This document shows, piece after piece, positions 1 through 9,188 of a stretch of DNA of 64,000 bases. The stretch is from positions 1 through 64,000 of the forward strand of contig NZ_JAOEJU010000009.1 of NCBI RefSeq assembly GCF_025447595.1, written 5' to 3'. The notes below the pieces were generated by a model. It made no database searches. It was not told where the DNA came from and worked only from the letters and a program-made list of their open reading frames with translations. The DNA is from Pseudomonas koreensis (lineage in GTDB: Bacteria; Pseudomonadota; Gammaproteobacteria; Pseudomonadales; Pseudomonadaceae). A program made the position numbers and the translations under genes. Positions within the stretch are counted from its first letter, which is position 1, and every line of letters starts with the position of its first letter.

Positions 1-74
1 CCCACGGATCTGTACTGCGTCAACAGTCAGAAACCAGCCTAGTCCCTCCTCCTCCCTTCAAGTACCAGCATACA

Positions 75-97
75 AGCCAGCCTGTTGGCGATGGCGG
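75..97. repeat. half REP-like element
   Basis: The stretch resembles one arm of the AGCTAGCCTGCTGGCGATGG repeat found at 13879-13946, with a few mismatches and no partner arm nearby. It is probably a decayed single REP. Confidence 0.4.
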
Positions 98-123
98 CCT
101 GATAGCCGACCAATTGCTTTGAT

Positions 124-171
124 CGTTCCCACGCTCCGCGTGGGAATGCAGCCTGGGACGCTCTGCGTTCC
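124..171. repeat. REP-like palindromic repeat (GTTCCCACGC type)
   Basis: GTTCCCACGC and GCGTGGGAA form a tight inverted repeat, followed by a degenerate copy (GGGACGCTCTGCGTTCC). This is a common intergenic repeat of fluorescent pseudomonads, of a different family from the GTGGGAGCGAGC repeats elsewhere in the window. It lies beyond the terminator of the phosphate transporter gene. Confidence 0.6.
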
Positions 172-187
172 ATTTCTGGAAGCAACA

Positions 188-222
188 AAAAAGGCGTGAT
201 TCTTGCGAATCACGCCTTTTTC
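188..222 (-). terminator. rho-independent terminator of pit
   Basis: A perfect stem, AAGGCGTGATTC / GAATCACGCCTT, with a TTGC loop is flanked by A and T runs. It sits 15 bases past the stop codon of the minus-strand transporter gene. Confidence 0.85.
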
Positions 223-236
223 ATTACAGCGATCTA

Positions 237-1712
237 TCAGCTACCCAGCGCCTTCGACGCCAGCCAGAACAGGCCGGCCGACAGGGCCACGGTGGCTGGC
301 AGGGTCAGGACCCAGGCCAGCAGGATGGTTTTCACCGTGCCGCCTTGCAGGCCGCTTTTGTTGGCGACCATGGTGCCGGCCACGCCCGAGGAGAGGACGT
401 GGGTGGTGGACACCGGCAGGCTGAAGATGTTGGCCATGCCGATCAGGCTGGCGGTGGTGATCTGGGCCGACATGCCTTGCGAGTAGGTCATGCCTTGCTT
501 GCCGATTTTCTCGCCGATGGTCAGTACCACGCGTTTCCAGCCGACCATGGTGCCCAGGCCCAGGGCCAGGGCGACCGCCAGAATTACCCAGAACGGGGCG
601 TATTCAGTGGTGGTGGTCAGGTCTTTGCGCAGCTTGTCCAGGTCAGCCTTCTCACGAGGTGCCAGGCCTGGCAGTTTGCTGACTTTCTTCGCGGTGTCGT
701 CCAGGCAGAGCAGGTAGCGACGCACTTCGATGCGGCTTTCCGAGGACAGCGAGTGGTAGTCCGCTACACCTTTGAGGGTGTCGAGCAGGGCGGCGATGGT
801 CGGTTCGGTCTGTTGCGGGTTGCAACGGAATTTCTCCGGCAGGTCGCCTTCCACGCTTTTGCCCAGGGCCAGGAACTCGCCCAGGGTGTCGGCGTTGCGC
901 TTGTAGAACTGGCTCAGGTGCAGGGTCGCGTCGCGGGTACGTTCGATCTGGTAGGTGGTGCTGTTCAGGTCGAGTACGAACTGCGCAGGCACGATACCGA
1001 TCAGTACCAGCATGATCAGGCCAATACCTTTCTGGCCGTCGTTGGAACCGTGCACGAAGCTTACGGCCATGGCCGAGATCACCAGGACCAGGCGGTTCCA
1101 GAACGGCGGGTGCTTCTTGTCGTCGATCTTGCGGCGCTGTTCCGGCGTCTTGTGCATCTTCGACAGCGGGCGCCACCATTTCAGGCCGATCAGCACCAGC
1201 GCGGCGATCAGGAAACCGGCCATCGGCGAGAACACCAGCGAGGCGCCGATATCGATCGCTTTCTGCCAGTTGACGCCGTCGGCCAGTGGAATCTCGTTGA
1301 TCAGGGCGTTGGCCAGGCCGACACCGAGGATCGAACCGATCAGCGTGTGGGAACTGGAGGCCGGGATACCGAAGTACCAGGTGCCCAGGTTCCAGGCGAT
1401 CGCGGCGGCGAGCAGCGAGAACACCATTGCCAGACCATGGCCGGTGTTCACGTTGATCAACAGTTCTACCGGCAGCAGGTGCACGATGGCATACGCCACG
1501 CCAACGCCGCCCAGCAGCACGCCGAGGAAGTTGAACACGCCCGAGAAGAACACCGCCAGGTGAGGCGGCATCGCTTTGGTGTAGATAACAGTGGCTACCG
1601 CGTTAGCGGTGTCATGAAATCCATTGATGAACTCGAAGGCGAGGACAAATGTCAGGGCGAGCAGGAGGCTCACAAGCACCCAGGCATCCAGTCCGCTGAA
1701 TAAATCGATCAT
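237..1712 (-). CDS. pit: Inorganic phosphate transporter, Pit family
   Basis: Low-affinity, proton-coupled inner-membrane phosphate (metal-phosphate) symporter. The 491-residue protein has the two inverted PHO4 signature repeats: NGFHDTANAVAT near residue 30 and VHGSNDGQKGIG near residue 220. Hydrophobic segments flank a central hydrophilic stretch of roughly residues 250-370. That length and insert match Pseudomonas Pit proteins. The ATG at 1712 gives the natural N-terminus before the first membrane segment. It appears monocistronic, with a strong terminator and no adjacent DUF47 partner gene. Family assignment is firm; the precise substrate preference is inferred. Confidence 0.92.
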   Translation of the reverse strand: MIDLFSGLDAWVLVSLLLALTFVLAFEFINGFHDTANAVATVIYTKAMPPHLAVFFSGVFNFLGVLLGGVGVAYAIVHLLPVELLINVNTGHGLAMVFSLLAAAIAWNLGTWYFGIPASSSHTLIGSILGVGLANALINEIPLADGVNWQKAIDIGASLVFSPMAGFLIAALVLIGLKWWRPLSKMHKTPEQRRKIDDKKHPPFWNRLVLVISAMAVSFVHGSNDGQKGIGLIMLVLIGIVPAQFVLDLNSTTYQIERTRDATLHLSQFYKRNADTLGEFLALGKSVEGDLPEKFRCNPQQTEPTIAALLDTLKGVADYHSLSSESRIEVRRYLLCLDDTAKKVSKLPGLAPREKADLDKLRKDLTTTTEYAPFWVILAVALALGLGTMVGWKRVVLTIGEKIGKQGMTYSQGMSAQITTASLIGMANIFSLPVSTTHVLSSGVAGTMVANKSGLQGGTVKTILLAWVLTLPATVALSAGLFWLASKALGS

Positions 1713-2087
1713 GAAGGTTTTCTGACCCGGTCATAAGGGGGCGCGATTATGCCAGAAAAGACTGGAAATCGATCCCCTACCTGCTCATCGGTAACCGACT
1801 TCGCCAAATTAATTTGTATCAAGGTGCATTACCCAAGCTTTTTGCAGGGTTTTGCAAGGCGTTGATTCAATTGAAAAAAATGCGAGACGCCGGCGGATTG
1901 GCCGGTTGTCGGGAGGGGGCTGAAACTTGTATGAAATATCTGAGAAACGCGTCTGACATGCTCCAGACCTGTGCAATACAGGGGAGTTGGCCGCTGCCCG
2001 CGGGTAGCGGGCGCGCAAGGCATCGTCAGTCCACCGTGCTTGTAACCCGGTGAGTACGCTTACCCTCGAAAGTCTCAAAGGAAGGCA
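1713..2087. other. intergenic region upstream of pit
   Basis: No convincing gene is seen. Short ORFs here have no recognisable protein character. The region must hold the pit promoter. A GC-rich palindrome (CCGCTGCCCGCGGGTAGCGG) lies at about 1991-2010, of unknown role. Confidence 0.5.
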
Positions 2088-2288
2088 TCAAGGCTCTTCG
2101 GCTTTGAGTTCCTCTTCCATTTTTTTCAGTTCTTGCTGAAAGACCTGATCCTGAACGGTAGGGCGTTTACGCCAGGCTTTGCGTTCTGGTTCGGGTTGGG
2201 CGGCGTAGGTGGTGACTTCCCCGCCGTAAACTTCCTTGTAACGTTGTTCCTGGCGCTCAAGTTCCGCGCGCAGTTCGTCTTTCGTCAC
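2088..2288 (-). CDS. Small conserved hypothetical protein
   Basis: A 66-residue, highly charged protein starting at a GTG ([20 protein letters not shown]...). It is rich in Glu, Lys, Arg and Gln and looks mostly helical, with no signal peptide or membrane segment. The same frame stays open upstream to 2585, but that extension lacks helical or conserved character and is probably not translated. I do not recognise a function; short proteins of this type are common in Pseudomonas. Confidence 0.6.
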   Translation of the reverse strand: MTKDELRAELERQEQRYKEVYGGEVTTYAAQPEPERKAWRKRPTVQDQVFQQELKKMEEELKAEEP

Positions 2289-2930
2289 AGTGCTACCTGT
2301 ATGAGTTGAGATAAATGTCTGGTGAACGCACTGCAACGAATCATTTAACCGGTTCACCAACAAGCGCTCGCCCGGACAGGCAGCGGTGTTGTCGGGAAGA
2401 CGGTCAGGACTTCCATGTTGCAGGCGGCTACGGCACCAGATTAAAACTGACGCAGCATCAGTTTCCTGTTTCAGCGAGCGCGCTGGCGGTGCATGAGTAA
2501 TGAGCATCAGGCGCTGGCCGGGGCCGGCGGCGATGGACATCGCGCCAGCGGGTGGCACCGTCGGCAAATAAAAGCGCGGTGTCACTGAGGTGCATTATAG
2601 CGGCCGAATCGGGATTGACTATCTTTGCCAAGTTAAAAACGGTTCCGGATGTGTGATTGTTTTGTGACGTGCAACTTCCAGCAATAGTTGCATCGTTGTT
2701 GCACAGTGTTTGGTTTCTGGCGCCATTTAGTCGAACAACTAAGGCGCTTAAACCGCACCGGCGTTCCAAGTTCAAATCCGCTCTGCACAGCCCGGCCGAG
2801 GAGGCCTGGGCGATTGCGATTATCGGTCGACGGTTCGATAATCGCCCGGTGTTGGCGGACTGTCGCTTGTGTATCCGCCGGCGAGCCGCTTGTATAGCCG
2901 TTGATCCGAACAAGAAAAAAAGGACCCGAC
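2289..2930. other. intergenic region before pcaR
   Basis: A 640-base gap. Its only clear content is the PcaR-type operator at 2816-2845. Several antisense or overlapping ORFs exist but none has domain-like character. The stretch around 2630-2760 is AT-richer and could contain promoter elements. Confidence 0.5.
2816..2845 (+). promoter_or_regulatory. PcaR-type operator upstream of pcaR
   Basis: GCGATTATCG (2816-2825) and CGATAATCGC (2836-2845) form a perfect 10-base inverted repeat with a 10-base spacer, 85 bases before the pcaR ATG. Each arm matches the known P. putida PcaR half-site core (GTTCGATAATCGCAC). This suggests that pcaR regulates itself. Confidence 0.75.
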
Positions 2931-3773
2931 ATGAACGATCAAATGCGCAATTCCTTCACCTCGGTAGCGCCGCCGATCGTCGCTTCGCCGGCCAAGCGTA
3001 TCCAGGCCCTGACCGGTGATCCGGATTTCATGACCTCCCTGGCCCGTGGCCTGGCGGTGGTGCAGGCGTTTCAGGAGCGCAAGCGTCACCTGACCATCGC
3101 CCAGATCAGCCACCGCACGGAAATTCCCCGCGCCGCCGTGCGCCGTTGTCTGCATACGCTGATCAAGCTCGGCTACGCCACCACCGACGGGCGAACGTAT
3201 TCGCTGCTGCCCAAAGTGCTGACCCTCGGACACGCCTATCTGTCTTCGACGCCCCTGGCGGTCTCGGCCCAGCCGTACCTCGACCGCATGAGCGAGCAAC
3301 TGCACGAGGCCTGCAACATGGCCACGCTGGAAGGCGACGACATTCTCTACATCGCCCGCTCGGCCACTACCCAGCGTCTGATTTCGGTAGACCTGTCGGT
3401 GGGCGGGCGTTTGCCGGCGTATTGCACGTCCATGGGGCGGATTCTGCTGGCGGCGCTGGACGACACCTCGCTGCGCGAATACCTCGACCACGCCGAACTG
3501 GTCGCCAAGACCAGCCGCACGATTCATACCCCTGACGCCTTGCTCGAATGTTTGCAGGAAGTGCGGCAGCAGGGCTGGTGCATCGTCGATCAGGAACTGG
3601 AACAGGGTCTGCGCTCGATTGCCGTGCCGGTCTACGATGCTTCCGGCCAGGTGGTGGCCGCGCTCAACGTCAGTACCCACGCCGGTCGCGTCAGTCGTAC
3701 CGAGCTGGAACAGCGCTTTCTGCCAGGCCTGTTAAGCGCCAGCCGCGATCTCAGTGCGCAATTGTTCGCCTGA
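2931..3773 (+). CDS. pcaR: Pca regulon regulator PcaR, IclR family
   Basis: IclR-type transcription factor that in P. putida activates pca genes with beta-ketoadipate as effector. The 280-residue protein has an N-terminal winged helix-turn-helix (about residues 35-95, recognition helix in TEIPRAAVRRCLHTLIKLGY). The C-terminal IclR effector domain includes LPAYCTSMGRILLAAL. The ATG at 2931 was chosen over an in-frame ATG at 2901 because it gives the usual PcaR N-terminus. The gene heads the pca block and is flanked by operator palindromes on both sides. Confidence 0.93.
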   Translation: MNDQMRNSFTSVAPPIVASPAKRIQALTGDPDFMTSLARGLAVVQAFQERKRHLTIAQISHRTEIPRAAVRRCLHTLIKLGYATTDGRTYSLLPKVLTLGHAYLSSTPLAVSAQPYLDRMSEQLHEACNMATLEGDDILYIARSATTQRLISVDLSVGGRLPAYCTSMGRILLAALDDTSLREYLDHAELVAKTSRTIHTPDALLECLQEVRQQGWCIVDQELEQGLRSIAVPVYDASGQVVAALNVSTHAGRVSRTELEQRFLPGLLSASRDLSAQLFA

Positions 3774-3781
3774 TGAAGCTG

Positions 3782-3813
3782 TTCGATAAACGCACAGAGT
3801 TGCGTTTATCGAA
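3782..3813 (+). promoter_or_regulatory. PcaR-type operator between pcaR and pcaK
   Basis: TTCGATAAACGCA (3782-3794) and TGCGTTTATCGAA (3801-3813) form a perfect 13-base inverted repeat with a 6-base spacer, starting 8 bases after the pcaR stop. The half-sites match the PcaR consensus apart from one base. No T-run follows on either strand, so an operator for pcaK is more likely than a terminator. Confidence 0.75.
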
Positions 3814-4066
3814 TTGACGCTAAAACCCCCGGATCATTAATGTCGCGGCAGCGTCATCCGGCGCGAATTGAATGAGCCCGCCGGATTGTCGACTCCCATA
3901 ATAATGACAAGAGGCAACTTCCCATGCGCACGTTCCCCGACTGTCGCCGCTCCCGTTCCTGTTGCCGGTATTAGCGCAACGCCTGATTCCTTCCTTATAT
4001 AGTTGTGACCGTGCCGCTCGTTGGCCGGCCGCCGTTCGACTGCGTTTTTTGCGTGGAATAAAAATA

Positions 4067-5413
4067 ATGAACCAGCCTCAGTCCGCTGTAGGTCACTGCC
4101 TCGACGTGCAGTCCTTTATCAACGCTCAACCGATCTCGCGCTATCAGTGGCGCGTCGTGATCCTGTGTTTCCTGATTGTGTTCCTCGATGGCCTCGACAC
4201 CGCGGCCATGGGTTTTATCGCGCCGGCCCTGTCCCAGGACTGGGGCATCGACCGCGCCAGCCTCGGCCCGGTGATGAGTGCCGCGCTGATCGGCATGGTC
4301 TTCGGCGCACTGGGCTCCGGGCCGTTGGCTGACCGCTTCGGGCGAAAAGTCGTACTGGTCGGCGCGGTTTTTCTGTTCGGTGCTTTCAGTTTGGCTTCGG
4401 CCTACGCCACCAACGTCGATCAACTGCTGGTGCTGCGTTTCCTCACGGGTCTGGGGCTGGGCGCCGGCATGCCGAACGCCACCACGCTGCTGTCGGAATA
4501 CACCCCGGAGCGCAAGAAGTCGTTGCTGGTGACCAGCATGTTCTGCGGCTTCAACCTCGGCATGGCCGGCGGTGGATTCATCTCGGCCAAGCTGATTCCG
4601 GCATTCGGCTGGCACAGCCTGTTACTGATCGGCGGGATCCTGCCGCTGATCCTCACCGTGGTGTTGCTGCTCTGGCTGCCGGAATCGGCGCGTTATCTGG
4701 TGGTGCGCAATCGCGGCACCGACAAAGTGCGCAAGACTCTCGCGCCCATTGATCCTGCCACCGTCGCTCAGGCCGCGAGTTTCAGCGTACCGGAACAGAA
4801 AACCGTCAAAGCGCGCAATGTATTCGCGGTGATTTTCTCCGGCACCTACAGCGTCGGCACGTTGCTGCTGTGGCTGACCTACTTCATGGGTCTGGTGATC
4901 GTTTACCTGCTGACCAGCTGGCTGCCGACCCTGATGCGCGACAGCGGCGCGAGCATGGAGCAGGCAGCGTTCATCGGCGCGTTGTTCCAGTTCGGCGGGG
5001 TGTTGAGCGCGGTCGGCGTAGGCTGGGCGATGGATCGCTTCAATCCGCACAAGGTGATCGGCATTTTCTACCTGCTGGCCGGGGTGTTTGCCTACGCGGT
5101 GGGGCAGAGCCTGGGCAACATCACGCTGCTGGCGACGCTGGTGCTGGTGGCGGGCATGTGCGTCAACGGCGCGCAATCGGCAATGCCGTCGCTGGCTGCG
5201 CGGTTTTATCCGACTCAGGGCCGGGCGACCGGTGTGTCGTGGATGCTCGGGATCGGCCGGTTCGGCGCGATTCTCGGGGCGTGGATGGGCGCGACCCTGT
5301 TGGGCCTGGGCTGGAATTTCGAACAGGTGCTGACAGCGTTGGTGATCCCGGCGGGCCTGGCCACGGCAGCGGTGGTGATCAAGGGTCTGGTCAGTCACGC
5401 GGACGCGACCTGA
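4067..5413 (+). CDS. pcaK: 4-hydroxybenzoate/protocatechuate MFS transporter PcaK
   Basis: Aromatic acid:H+ symporter (AAHS family), also implicated in chemotaxis to 4-hydroxybenzoate in P. putida. It is 448 residues, the same length as the studied PcaK. Twelve membrane segments are apparent. Membrane segment 1 carries the DGLDTAAMGF motif with Asp41 and Asp44, the residues known to be essential in PcaK. The loop 2-3 signature GPLADRFGRK is present. The ATG at 4067 follows a GTGGA-like ribosome site; an upstream in-frame start at 3962 would add an uncharacteristic 35 residues. Confidence 0.93.
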   Translation: MNQPQSAVGHCLDVQSFINAQPISRYQWRVVILCFLIVFLDGLDTAAMGFIAPALSQDWGIDRASLGPVMSAALIGMVFGALGSGPLADRFGRKVVLVGAVFLFGAFSLASAYATNVDQLLVLRFLTGLGLGAGMPNATTLLSEYTPERKKSLLVTSMFCGFNLGMAGGGFISAKLIPAFGWHSLLLIGGILPLILTVVLLLWLPESARYLVVRNRGTDKVRKTLAPIDPATVAQAASFSVPEQKTVKARNVFAVIFSGTYSVGTLLLWLTYFMGLVIVYLLTSWLPTLMRDSGASMEQAAFIGALFQFGGVLSAVGVGWAMDRFNPHKVIGIFYLLAGVFAYAVGQSLGNITLLATLVLVAGMCVNGAQSAMPSLAARFYPTQGRATGVSWMLGIGRFGAILGAWMGATLLGLGWNFEQVLTALVIPAGLATAAVVIKGLVSHADAT

Positions 5414-5473
5414 TATCCACGTCCATCACTCCCGCACGCGGTGCGGGAGTGATCATTAGGCAGATAACAATCT

Positions 5474-5506
5474 GTTCGATAAACGAACACTCCGTCGATT
5501 ATCGGA
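5474..5506 (+). promoter_or_regulatory. PcaR-type operator before the CoA-transferase genes
   Basis: GTTCGATAAACGAAC (5474-5488) is followed by GTCGATTATCGGAT (5494-5507). These are two PcaR-like half-sites in imperfect inverted array, about 100 bases before the ATG at 5608. In P. putida the pcaIJ promoter carries repeated PcaR half-sites overlapping its -35/-10 region. Confidence 0.7.
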
Positions 5507-5607
5507 TTGTTTGGCGAAAATCAGCGGCTTAATCTTCAGTGACTCCGGCGCAGAACCTCGCGCCTTTTTATTACTGGCGATTCATTACAAAAACAGGAGC
5601 CCGCTCC

Positions 5608-6465
5608 ATGGCTGAGATCCTTTCGCTGCACGACGCGGTGAAGCAATTCGTCAACGACGGCGACACCGTCGCGCTCGAAGGCTTCACTCACCTGATCCCT
5701 ACGGCGGCGGGTCATGAAATCATTCGTCAGGGCAAGAAAGATCTGACCCTGGTGCGGATGACGCCTGACCTGATCTACGACCAACTGATCGGCGCCGGCT
5801 GTGCACGCAAGCTGATCTTCTCCTGGGGCGGCAACCCTGGCGTGGGTTCGCTGCACCGTCTGCGCGACGCGGTCGAGAAGCAATGGCCGCATGCGCTGGA
5901 AATCGAAGAACACAGCCACGCCGACCTGGCCAATGCCTACGTCGCCGGCGCCTCCGGCCTACCTTTCGCGGTACTGCGAGCCTACGCCGGTTCCGACCTG
6001 CCGAAGGTCAACCCACTGATCAAGTCCGTGACTTGCCCGTTCACTGGTGAAGTGCTGGCGGCGGTGCCGTCGGTGCGTCCGGACGTGACCGTGATTCACG
6101 CCCAGAAAGCCGACCGTCAGGGCAACGTGCTGCTGTGGGGCATTCTCGGTGTGCAAAAGGAAGCCGCACTGGCCGCCAAGCGTTGCATCGTCACCGTCGA
6201 AGAAATCGTCGACAACCTCAACGCCCCGATGAACGCCTGCGTGCTGCCGACCTGGGCCCTGAGCGCGGTCTGCCATGTGCCCGGTGGCGCGCATCCGTCC
6301 TACGCCCACGGTTACACCGAGCGTGACAATCGCTTCTATCAGGCGTGGGATCCGATCGCCCGCGACCGTGAGACGTTTACCGCGTGGATCAACGAATACA
6401 TCCATGGCTGCGCTGACTTCAGCGAGTTCCAGGCCAAGTTGGCCGCTGCTTCGGAGGCCAAGTAA
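5608..6465 (+). CDS. pcaI: 3-oxoadipate CoA-transferase subunit A (CatI type)
   Basis: Alpha subunit of succinyl-CoA:3-oxoadipate CoA-transferase, which activates beta-ketoadipate before thiolysis. The protein is 285 residues, longer than the roughly 230-residue PcaI of P. putida and close to CatI of P. knackmussii. The CoA-transferase family I core appears as LEGFTHLIPTAAGHE and IFSWGGNPGVGSLHRLRD. The ATG at 5608 has AGGAG upstream; its stop overlaps the next start by one base (TAATG), implying translational coupling. The symbol is given by pathway position; catI would also be defensible. Confidence 0.85.
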   Translation: MAEILSLHDAVKQFVNDGDTVALEGFTHLIPTAAGHEIIRQGKKDLTLVRMTPDLIYDQLIGAGCARKLIFSWGGNPGVGSLHRLRDAVEKQWPHALEIEEHSHADLANAYVAGASGLPFAVLRAYAGSDLPKVNPLIKSVTCPFTGEVLAAVPSVRPDVTVIHAQKADRQGNVLLWGILGVQKEAALAAKRCIVTVEEIVDNLNAPMNACVLPTWALSAVCHVPGGAHPSYAHGYTERDNRFYQAWDPIARDRETFTAWINEYIHGCADFSEFQAKLAAASEAK

Positions 6466-7244
6466 TGACTTACACCACCAATGAAATGATGACCGTCGCC
6501 GCGGCCCGTCGCCTGAAGAACGGCTCGGTGTGCTTCGTCGGCATCGGCCTGCCGTCGAAAGCCGCCAACCTGGCGCGCCTGACCTCGTCGCCGGACGTGG
6601 TGTTGATCTACGAGTCGGGCCCTATCGGCGCCAAACCCAGCGTGTTGCCACTGTCCATCGGTGACGGCGAACTGGCGGAAACCGCTGACACTGTCGTGCC
6701 GACCGGTGAGATTTTTCGCTACTGGCTGCAGGGCGGGCGCATCGACGTCGGTTTCCTCGGCGCAGCGCAGGTCGACCGTTTCGGCAACATCAATACCACC
6801 GTGGTCGGCGACTATCACCAGCCGAAAGTGCGTCTGCCGGGTGCCGGTGGCGCGCCGGAGATCGCCGGTTCCGCGAAAAGCGTGCTGATCATCCTCAAGC
6901 AGTCGGCGCGTTCGTTTGTCGACAAACTCGATTTCATCACCTCGGTGGGCCATGGCGAGGGCGGCGATTCGCGCAAACGTCTGGGCCTGCCGGGCGCCGG
7001 TCCGGTCGGGATCATCACCGACCTGTGCATCATGGAACCGGAAGAGGGCACCCACGAATTCGTGGTCACCGCACTGCACCCGGGCGTGACCCGCGAGCAA
7101 GTGGTTGCCGCCACCGGTTGGGCGATCCGTTTTGCCGACAGCGTGGCCACCACTGCCGAACCGACCGACGTCGAGCTGACCGCCCTGCGCGATCTCGAAG
7201 CCCGCACCGCAGCGGCCCACGGCCAGGCACCGGGAGAAGCATGA
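6465..7244 (+). CDS. pcaJ: 3-oxoadipate CoA-transferase subunit B (CatJ type)
   Basis: Beta subunit of the same heterodimeric CoA-transferase; 259 residues, the length of CatJ from P. knackmussii rather than the roughly 213-residue PcaJ of P. putida. The YESGPIG motif contains the probable catalytic glutamate (Glu50) that carries the thioester intermediate. It overlaps the preceding gene by one base and pcaF by four bases (ATGA), so the three genes are almost certainly co-translated. Confidence 0.85.
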   Translation: MTYTTNEMMTVAAARRLKNGSVCFVGIGLPSKAANLARLTSSPDVVLIYESGPIGAKPSVLPLSIGDGELAETADTVVPTGEIFRYWLQGGRIDVGFLGAAQVDRFGNINTTVVGDYHQPKVRLPGAGGAPEIAGSAKSVLIILKQSARSFVDKLDFITSVGHGEGGDSRKRLGLPGAGPVGIITDLCIMEPEEGTHEFVVTALHPGVTREQVVAATGWAIRFADSVATTAEPTDVELTALRDLEARTAAAHGQAPGEA

Positions 7245-8446
7245 TGCGCGACGTTTATATCTGCGATGCGATCCGTACCCCCATCGGTCGTTTCGGTGGC
7301 GGTCTGGCGGCAGTTCGAGCCGATGATCTGGCCGCCGTGCCGATCAAGGCCCTGATGGAACGCAACCCCTCGGTGGACTGGAGCGCAATCGACGAAGTAT
7401 TCCTCGGCTGCGCCAACCAGGCCGGCGAAGACAACCGCAACGTGGCGCGCATGGCGCTGTTGTTGGCCGGTCTGCCGGACAGCGTTCCGGGCGTCACCCT
7501 CAATCGCCTCTGCGCGTCGGGCATGGACGCCATCGGCACGGCGTTCCGCGCTATAGCCAGCGGCGAAATGGAGCTGGCGATTGCCGGCGGCGTCGAGTCG
7601 ATGTCCCGCGCGCCGTTTGTGATGGGCAAGGCTGATGCGGCGTTCTCGCGCAACATGAAGCTGGAAGACACCACCATCGGCTGGCGTTTCATCAACCCGT
7701 TGATGAAGGCGCAGTACGGCGTCGACGCGATGCCGCAGACCGCCGACAACGTCGCCGACGATTACGAAATTTCCCGCGAGGATCAGGACGCTTTCGCCCT
7801 GCGCAGTCAGCAACGTACTGCTGCTGCCCAGGCGGCCGGCTACTTCGCCGAGGAAATCGTCGAAGTGCGGATCGCCCACAAGAAGGGCGAAACCGTGGTC
7901 AGCCAGGACGAACACCCTCGCGCCGAAACCACGCTTGAAGCCCTGACCAAATTGAAACCGGTCAACGGCCCGGACAAGACCGTCACCGCCGGCAACGCGT
8001 CGGGCGTGAATGACGGTGCCGCCGCGCTGATTCTGGCCTCGGCCGAAACGGTGAAAAAACACGGTCTGACCGCCCGGGCCAGAGTGCTGGGCATGGCCAG
8101 CGCCGGGGTCGCGCCACGGGTGATGGGCATCGGCCCGGTGCCGGCGGTGCGCAAACTCACCGAGCGCCTTGGCGTGGCAGTCAGCGATTTCGATGTGATC
8201 GAACTCAACGAAGCGTTTGCCAGCCAGGGTCTGGCGGTGCTGCGTGAGCTGGGGCTGGCGGACGACGCGGCCCAGGTCAACCCGAACGGCGGCGCGATTG
8301 CCTTGGGTCACCCGTTGGGCATGAGCGGTGCGCGTCTTGTGCTGACCGCGCTGCATCAACTGGAAAAGACCGGTGGCAAGAAAGGTCTGGCGACCATGTG
8401 CGTCGGTGTCGGCCAGGGTCTGGCCCTGGCGATCGAACGCGTCTGA
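7241..8446 (+). CDS. pcaF: 3-oxoadipyl-CoA thiolase PcaF
   Basis: Catalyses the last pathway step, beta-ketoadipyl-CoA + CoA to succinyl-CoA + acetyl-CoA. The 401-residue thiolase has the acyl-accepting Cys91 in [10 protein letters not shown], His357 in [16 protein letters not shown] and Cys387 in CVGVGQG. Two adjacent ATGs (7241, 7244) follow a GGGAGAA site; the second gives the 400-residue length of P. putida PcaF. It is translationally coupled to the CoA-transferase genes. Confidence 0.94.
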   Translation: MMRDVYICDAIRTPIGRFGGGLAAVRADDLAAVPIKALMERNPSVDWSAIDEVFLGCANQAGEDNRNVARMALLLAGLPDSVPGVTLNRLCASGMDAIGTAFRAIASGEMELAIAGGVESMSRAPFVMGKADAAFSRNMKLEDTTIGWRFINPLMKAQYGVDAMPQTADNVADDYEISREDQDAFALRSQQRTAAAQAAGYFAEEIVEVRIAHKKGETVVSQDEHPRAETTLEALTKLKPVNGPDKTVTAGNASGVNDGAAALILASAETVKKHGLTARARVLGMASAGVAPRVMGIGPVPAVRKLTERLGVAVSDFDVIELNEAFASQGLAVLRELGLADDAAQVNPNGGAIALGHPLGMSGARLVLTALHQLEKTGGKKGLATMCVGVGQGLALAIERV

Positions 8447-8482
8447 CGCAAGCCGTGACGAACAAGAACAGAGGAAAGCGAA

Positions 8483-9187
8483 ATGACTGACAAGCCTGGT
8501 TACCGCCGCCCGCAGGAAGGCACCCAGCCGCCGTATCTGCACCCGAATTATCAATCCACCAATCTGCGCTCGCCGTCCAAGCCGTTGGTGTTTCTGCCTC
8601 ACTCGCTGTCGGAAATCACCGGCCCGACCATCGGCGCCGAGCGTGTGGCCGACACCGATAACGATCTGACTGCCCAGCATCAGGGCGAACCACTCGGCGA
8701 GCGAATCATCATTCACGGGCGTGTGCTCGATGAAGACGGTCTGCCGGTGCCGGGGATTCTGGTGGAGATCTGGCAGGCCAACGCCGCCGGTCGCTACAAC
8801 CACGCTCGCGATCTGCATGACGCACCGCTGGACCCGAACTTCACCGGCACTGGCCGCACCGTGACCGACGCTGACGGCTGGTATCAGTTCCAGACCATCA
8901 AGCCCGGCGCCTATCCGTGGGGCAACCACCACAACGCCTGGCGTCCTGCGCACGTGCATTTCTCGCTGTTCGGGCCGAGCATCCTGACGCGCCTGGTCAC
9001 GCAGATGTATTTCCCGGGCGACCCGTTGCTGCCCTACGACCCGATCTACAACTGCGTGCCGGACACCTCGGCCAAGGAACGCCTGATCGCCGCTTTCGAT
9101 CTGGAAAAAACCATTCCGTCCTACGCCCTCGCTTATCGCTGGGACATCGTGCTGCGCGGCCGCGAAGCCACGCCGATGGAGAAATGA
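8483..9187 (+). CDS. pcaH: Protocatechuate 3,4-dioxygenase beta subunit PcaH
   Basis: Iron-bearing subunit of the intradiol dioxygenase that opens protocatechuate to 3-carboxy-cis,cis-muconate. The 234-residue protein has all four Fe(III) ligands in expected places: Tyr106 (GRYNH), Tyr144 (GAYPWG), and His157 and His159 (RPAHVHFS). The N-terminal PCDO_beta_N extension is present. The ATG lies after an AGAGGAAAG site. One base separates it from pcaG. Confidence 0.95.
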   Translation: MTDKPGYRRPQEGTQPPYLHPNYQSTNLRSPSKPLVFLPHSLSEITGPTIGAERVADTDNDLTAQHQGEPLGERIIIHGRVLDEDGLPVPGILVEIWQANAAGRYNHARDLHDAPLDPNFTGTGRTVTDADGWYQFQTIKPGAYPWGNHHNAWRPAHVHFSLFGPSILTRLVTQMYFPGDPLLPYDPIYNCVPDTSAKERLIAAFDLEKTIPSYALAYRWDIVLRGREATPMEK

Positions 9188-9188
9188 G

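Noticed and set aside
2289..2585. Upstream extension of the 2088-2288 gene
   Set aside because: The frame is open but the extension lacks the charged helical character and a ribosome site; the GTG at 2288 is preferred.
3782..3813. Palindrome after pcaR as a terminator
   Set aside because: No T-run follows on either strand, and the arms match PcaR half-sites.
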